Below, in pieces: positions 61,556 through 64,000 of a stretch of DNA of 64,000 bases. The notes under the pieces are model-generated. The model saw only the letters and a program-made list of their open reading frames with translations. It was not told where the DNA came from and did not search any database. The DNA is taken from contig NZ_JBBOPI010000001.1 in the NCBI RefSeq assembly GCF_038003525.1, forward strand, positions 549,001 through 613,000, in the 5' to 3' direction. Every line of letters begins with the position of its first letter. Position 1 is the stretch's first letter. The DNA comes from Solibacillus sp. FSL H8-0538 (GTDB lineage: Bacteria; Bacillota; Bacilli; Bacillales_A; Planococcaceae). The translations under genes and the position numbers were made by a program.

Positions 61556-61975
61556 ATGAATCAAGTCGGATTAGTCGGTCGGACGACAAAAGATCTCGTA
61601 CTTCGACAGCTATCGGACAAAAAGGCCCAAACAAGCTTCGTCGTCGCAGTCAATCGCAACTTCCGAAACAATCAAGGCGGTATCGATGCAGATTTCGTGC
61701 TATGTGTTGCATGGGGAAAATTAGCCGAAAGAATCGTTCGCTACTGTGGAAAAGGATCATTAATCGGAATAAACGGGCGACTGCATTCTAGAACGTATAT
61801 AAATAAAGCTAACCAAAAAGTATACACGACAGAAGTAGTCGTCGAGGACGTCCGATTTTATTCGCTCAAGTCACGTGGAAATGATGCTACACATCAGCTC
61901 GTCACAAGTGACAACGTGCCAGAACATTTTACGCTTCCCGACAAAGAAGCGGAACTACCAATTTTACAAATTTAA
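61556..61975 (+). CDS. ssbB: single-stranded DNA-binding protein, SsbB type (YwpH)
   Basis: A 139-residue OB-fold protein. It opens NQVGLVGRTTKDLVLRQL, has FVVAVNRNFRNNQGGIDADF and ends its domain at about 105 with TTEVVVEDVRFYSLK. It lies in the ywpH position, so it is the competence-related paralogue rather than the essential SSB. The tail is short and ends KEAELPILQI rather than the usual DDDLPF tip. ATG follows AAAGGAGGTGTCTCA. A possible promoter TTGCCA/TAAGAT (61496-61525) lies upstream; no ComK boxes were seen. Confidence 0.85.
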   Translation: MNQVGLVGRTTKDLVLRQLSDKKAQTSFVVAVNRNFRNNQGGIDADFVLCVAWGKLAERIVRYCGKGSLIGINGRLHSRTYINKANQKVYTTEVVVEDVRFYSLKSRGNDATHQLVTSDNVPEHFTLPDKEAELPILQI

Positions 61976-62159
61976 AACAAGTGGGCAAGCGTGGTACATG
62001 GAATTGTTTTCGTTATGTCAAAAGATTTGAGGTGATTTACTTATCTACTGCGTGACCGCACAGTAGTTAAAACCATTCTCCTATTCCGTCATTATATGCT
62101 ATCGCTTCATGATGAACGGAAAACTTACAACTGAATATGTGTAGAGAAGTAAGCAAAAA

Positions 62160-62200
62160 TAAGAGAGTCCAGCTTCAAGGCGTAGAGGCCAGACTCTCTC
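62160..62200 (-). terminator. terminator of the ywqA helicase gene
   Basis: On the minus strand AGAGAGTC ... GACTCTCT forms a stem with further inner pairing, followed by TTATTTTTG. It lies directly after the ywqA stop. The 61976-62159 gap holds only a small palindrome (CTACTGCG...CGCACAGTAG near 62046). Confidence 0.7.
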
Positions 62201-62202
62201 TA

Positions 62203-64000
62203 TTATTTCAACACAGTCGTATCGAGCATCATCAAATCGAATAGCTCATCATTTTGTAGCTCAGTTAACCACTGACTCGATTGAATAAGCTCCTCAGATA
62301 ATGCAGATTTCATCGTAATCATCTTATCAATTTTTTCCTCGATTGTTCCGATTGTAATAAATTTATGAACTTGAACGAACTGTGTTTGTCCAATTCGGTA
62401 GGCGCGATCGGTAGCCTGATTTTCTACCGCCGGATTCCACCAACGATCCGCATGCAGCACATGATTCGCAGCTGTTAAATTCAGCCCCGTCCCACCAGCC
62501 TTTAATGACAAAAGAAAAATCGGGAACTCACCAGCTTGGAACGCTTCAACCAAACGATCGCGCTGCTGCTTGGGCATACTACCTGTTAAAAAAGGTACGT
62601 CAATATCATAAATCTCAGACAAGCAATGTTGAAGCAAATTGCCCATGCCAATATATTGCGTGAAAATCAAACATTGCTCACCATTTTCAACAATCCCTGC
62701 AGCGAGCTCAACAATACGCTTTAACTTCACAGAACGGTTCAGCATCGTCTGTGCATCATCAAAAGGCTCCTTTAAATACAAAGCTGGATGATTACATAGC
62801 TGTTTTAACTTACTCAGCATCTTTAAAATACGGCCCTTTTTTTCAAAACCGGTCATTTGCTCTAGCTGTGCAAGCGTATCTTCAATATAGCCTTCATAAA
62901 GCGCAGCCTGTTCACTCGTTAGCGCACAAAACTCCTGTATTTCCTGTTTATCCGGCAAGTTTAACATTAAATCCGGATCACGCTTCGTACGGCGCAGTAA
63001 GAACGGGCGAATTTTTGTACGTAAAATGCGCTTATGCTGTTCGGACTCGTCTCGTTCAATGGGTAAAATAAACTGCTCCTGGAATTTGCCGAAGCTACCT
63101 AGATAACCTTTATGAATAAAGTCAAAGATCGCCCATAGCTCAGAAAGACGATTTTCTACCGGCGTTCCTGTCAGTGCAATATGGTGAATGCCTTGTAGCT
63201 TGCGGATCGAACGAGATTGAAGCGTTTGCATATTTTTAATATTTTGTGCTTCATCGAGCGTCACGGTTGACCATTCGACTTGCTGTAAAAACTCAGCATC
63301 TTGTGACACGGTTCCGTACGTTGATAAAATAACGTGTGGCTTATGTTCTTTTAAATAGGTAGTGAATTCCACTTCTTTTAAGCGCTTCGAGCCGTAATGC
63401 GTATAGACATTTAACATTGGTGCAAAACGAGCAAGTTCTTTTTGCCAGTTGCCTACAACGGACGTTGGACAAATGATAATTGTCGGCTTATCCTCCTGTA
63501 GCGTCTCAATGGTATACAGTAAATACGTAATGAGCTGCACAGTTTTTCCAAGGCCCATATCATCAGCAAGACAAGCGCCAAACTTTTGCTCGCGCATAAA
63601 CACTAGCCATTCAAAACCTTCCTGCTGATATGGACGGAGCTCTGCTTGCAGTAAGCTTGGCACCATCACTTTAGGCAAGCCTTGCTTATCATGTAGCTGC
63701 TCAATATACTCTTTTAAAGAATTTTGCATTTCAAAAGCGAAAAACGGGTCATCGCGTTCGGCATCTTCCTCGTCATCTTCAAGCGGTGCCGTTAACGTTT
63801 CAGGAAGCTCACGGAACAGTAATTCACGTACCGTCCAGTTTTCCTCGTCCGCTTGTTCCATTAATTCGCGCATTTCCATCATCCAGTTCGCATCAATACG
63901 GAACCATTCCGCACCAATTCGTACAAACTCACGCTTTTCTTCAACAAGCTTGCGGAACTGCTCGGCGGACATATCTTCTCCATTCATCGAGAACTGCCAT
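62203..64000 (-). CDS. ywqA: SNF2-family DEAD/DEAH helicase YwqA (5' part outside window)
   Basis: About 598 C-terminal residues of a larger Swi2/Snf2 ATPase; the frame stays open to the window edge (…W-Q-F-S before the first in-window Met), so the start is not included. Motif I is ADDMGLGKTVQ, motif II DEAQ (VTLDEAQNIKN), motif III LTGTPVENR, motif V LLSLKAGGTGLNL, motif VI DRAYRIGQTQ. The acidic patch LEDDEEDAERDD precedes the ATPase core. Located next to ssbB, as in B. subtilis ywqA. It probably remodels nucleoprotein complexes during transcription or repair; this is from family knowledge. Confidence 0.9.
   Translation of the reverse strand, partial: WQFSMNGEDMSAEQFRKLVEEKREFVRIGAEWFRIDANWMMEMRELMEQADEENWTVRELLFRELPETLTAPLEDDEEDAERDDPFFAFEMQNSLKEYIEQLHDKQGLPKVMVPSLLQAELRPYQQEGFEWLVFMREQKFGACLADDMGLGKTVQLITYLLYTIETLQEDKPTIIICPTSVVGNWQKELARFAPMLNVYTHYGSKRLKEVEFTTYLKEHKPHVILSTYGTVSQDAEFLQQVEWSTVTLDEAQNIKNMQTLQSRSIRKLQGIHHIALTGTPVENRLSELWAIFDFIHKGYLGSFGKFQEQFILPIERDESEQHKRILRTKIRPFLLRRTKRDPDLMLNLPDKQEIQEFCALTSEQAALYEGYIEDTLAQLEQMTGFEKKGRILKMLSKLKQLCNHPALYLKEPFDDAQTMLNRSVKLKRIVELAAGIVENGEQCLIFTQYIGMGNLLQHCLSEIYDIDVPFLTGSMPKQQRDRLVEAFQAGEFPIFLLSLKAGGTGLNLTAANHVLHADRWWNPAVENQATDRAYRIGQTQFVQVHKFITIGTIEEKIDKMITMKSALSEELIQSSQWLTELQNDELFDLMMLDTTVLK

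Overview
The window is chromosomal DNA from a low-GC, spore-forming, flagellated member of the Bacillales, most likely a Planococcaceae-type genus such as Solibacillus or Lysinibacillus. The genus is an inference. The support is the gene order fadF - acdA - rpoE - pyrG - ywjG - spo0F - fbaA - tal - murAB - glpX - rho - rpmE - tdk - prfA - prmC - spoIIR - ywlC - mntP - ywlE - rpiB - ywlG - glyA - upp - mnaA - atpIBEFHAGDC - ywzB - murAA - spoIID - spoIIQ - spoIIID - mbl - flhO - flhP - fabZ - ywpF - ssbB - ywqA. This follows the Bacillus subtilis layout near ywj/ywk/ywl/ywp, with insertions B. subtilis does not have there: a propionate/isobutyrate-type mutase, a B12 uptake locus, a chemoreceptor and many small intergenic repeats. 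Nearly all genes are on the plus strand; only ywjG, ywpF and ywqA are on the minus strand.

Layout. 1-3.7 kb: the end of an acyl-CoA-dehydrogenase-like flavoprotein and a polar amino acid ABC transporter. 3.7-8.3 kb: a cobalamin riboswitch, the BtuFC transporter, a BtuD-CbiZ fusion and a PduO-type adenosyltransferase. 8.6-19.7 kb: a fatty/branched-acid degradation island (FadF, thiolase, 3-hydroxyacyl-CoA dehydrogenase, two acyl-CoA dehydrogenases, a TetR repressor, and the B12-dependent mutase IcmF). 20-43 kb: housekeeping genes (RNA polymerase delta, CTP synthase, Spo0F, glycolysis/gluconeogenesis, MurAB, Rho, L31, release factor and its methylase, SpoIIR, tRNA t6A synthesis, SHMT, uracil salvage, UDP-GlcNAc epimerase). 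43.5-51.1 kb: the complete F-type ATP synthase operon. 51-64 kb: MurAA, the sporulation genes spoIID, spoIIQ and spoIIID, mbl, two flagellar rod/hook-type proteins, fabZ, ssbB and a SNF2 helicase that runs off the end.

How parts connect. The B12 locus imports and remodels corrinoids and makes adenosylcobalamin. IcmF, 8 kb downstream, is the only visible adenosylcobalamin user in the window. The beta-oxidation genes between them have FadR-like palindromes at their promoters and a TetR gene at the end of the cluster.

No classical mobile element, prophage, CRISPR or defence system is present. The unusual content is intergenic. There are at least four families of short structured repeats (called A, B, C and D here). 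There is also a 21-bp tandem array after pyrG, a DnaA-box cluster at ywlC, a G-slippage type pyrG attenuator that repeats have pushed far from its gene, and an apparently leaderless spoIID. No search or folding program could be run, so family names rest on recognised motifs and gene order, and repeat homology rests on alignment by eye.
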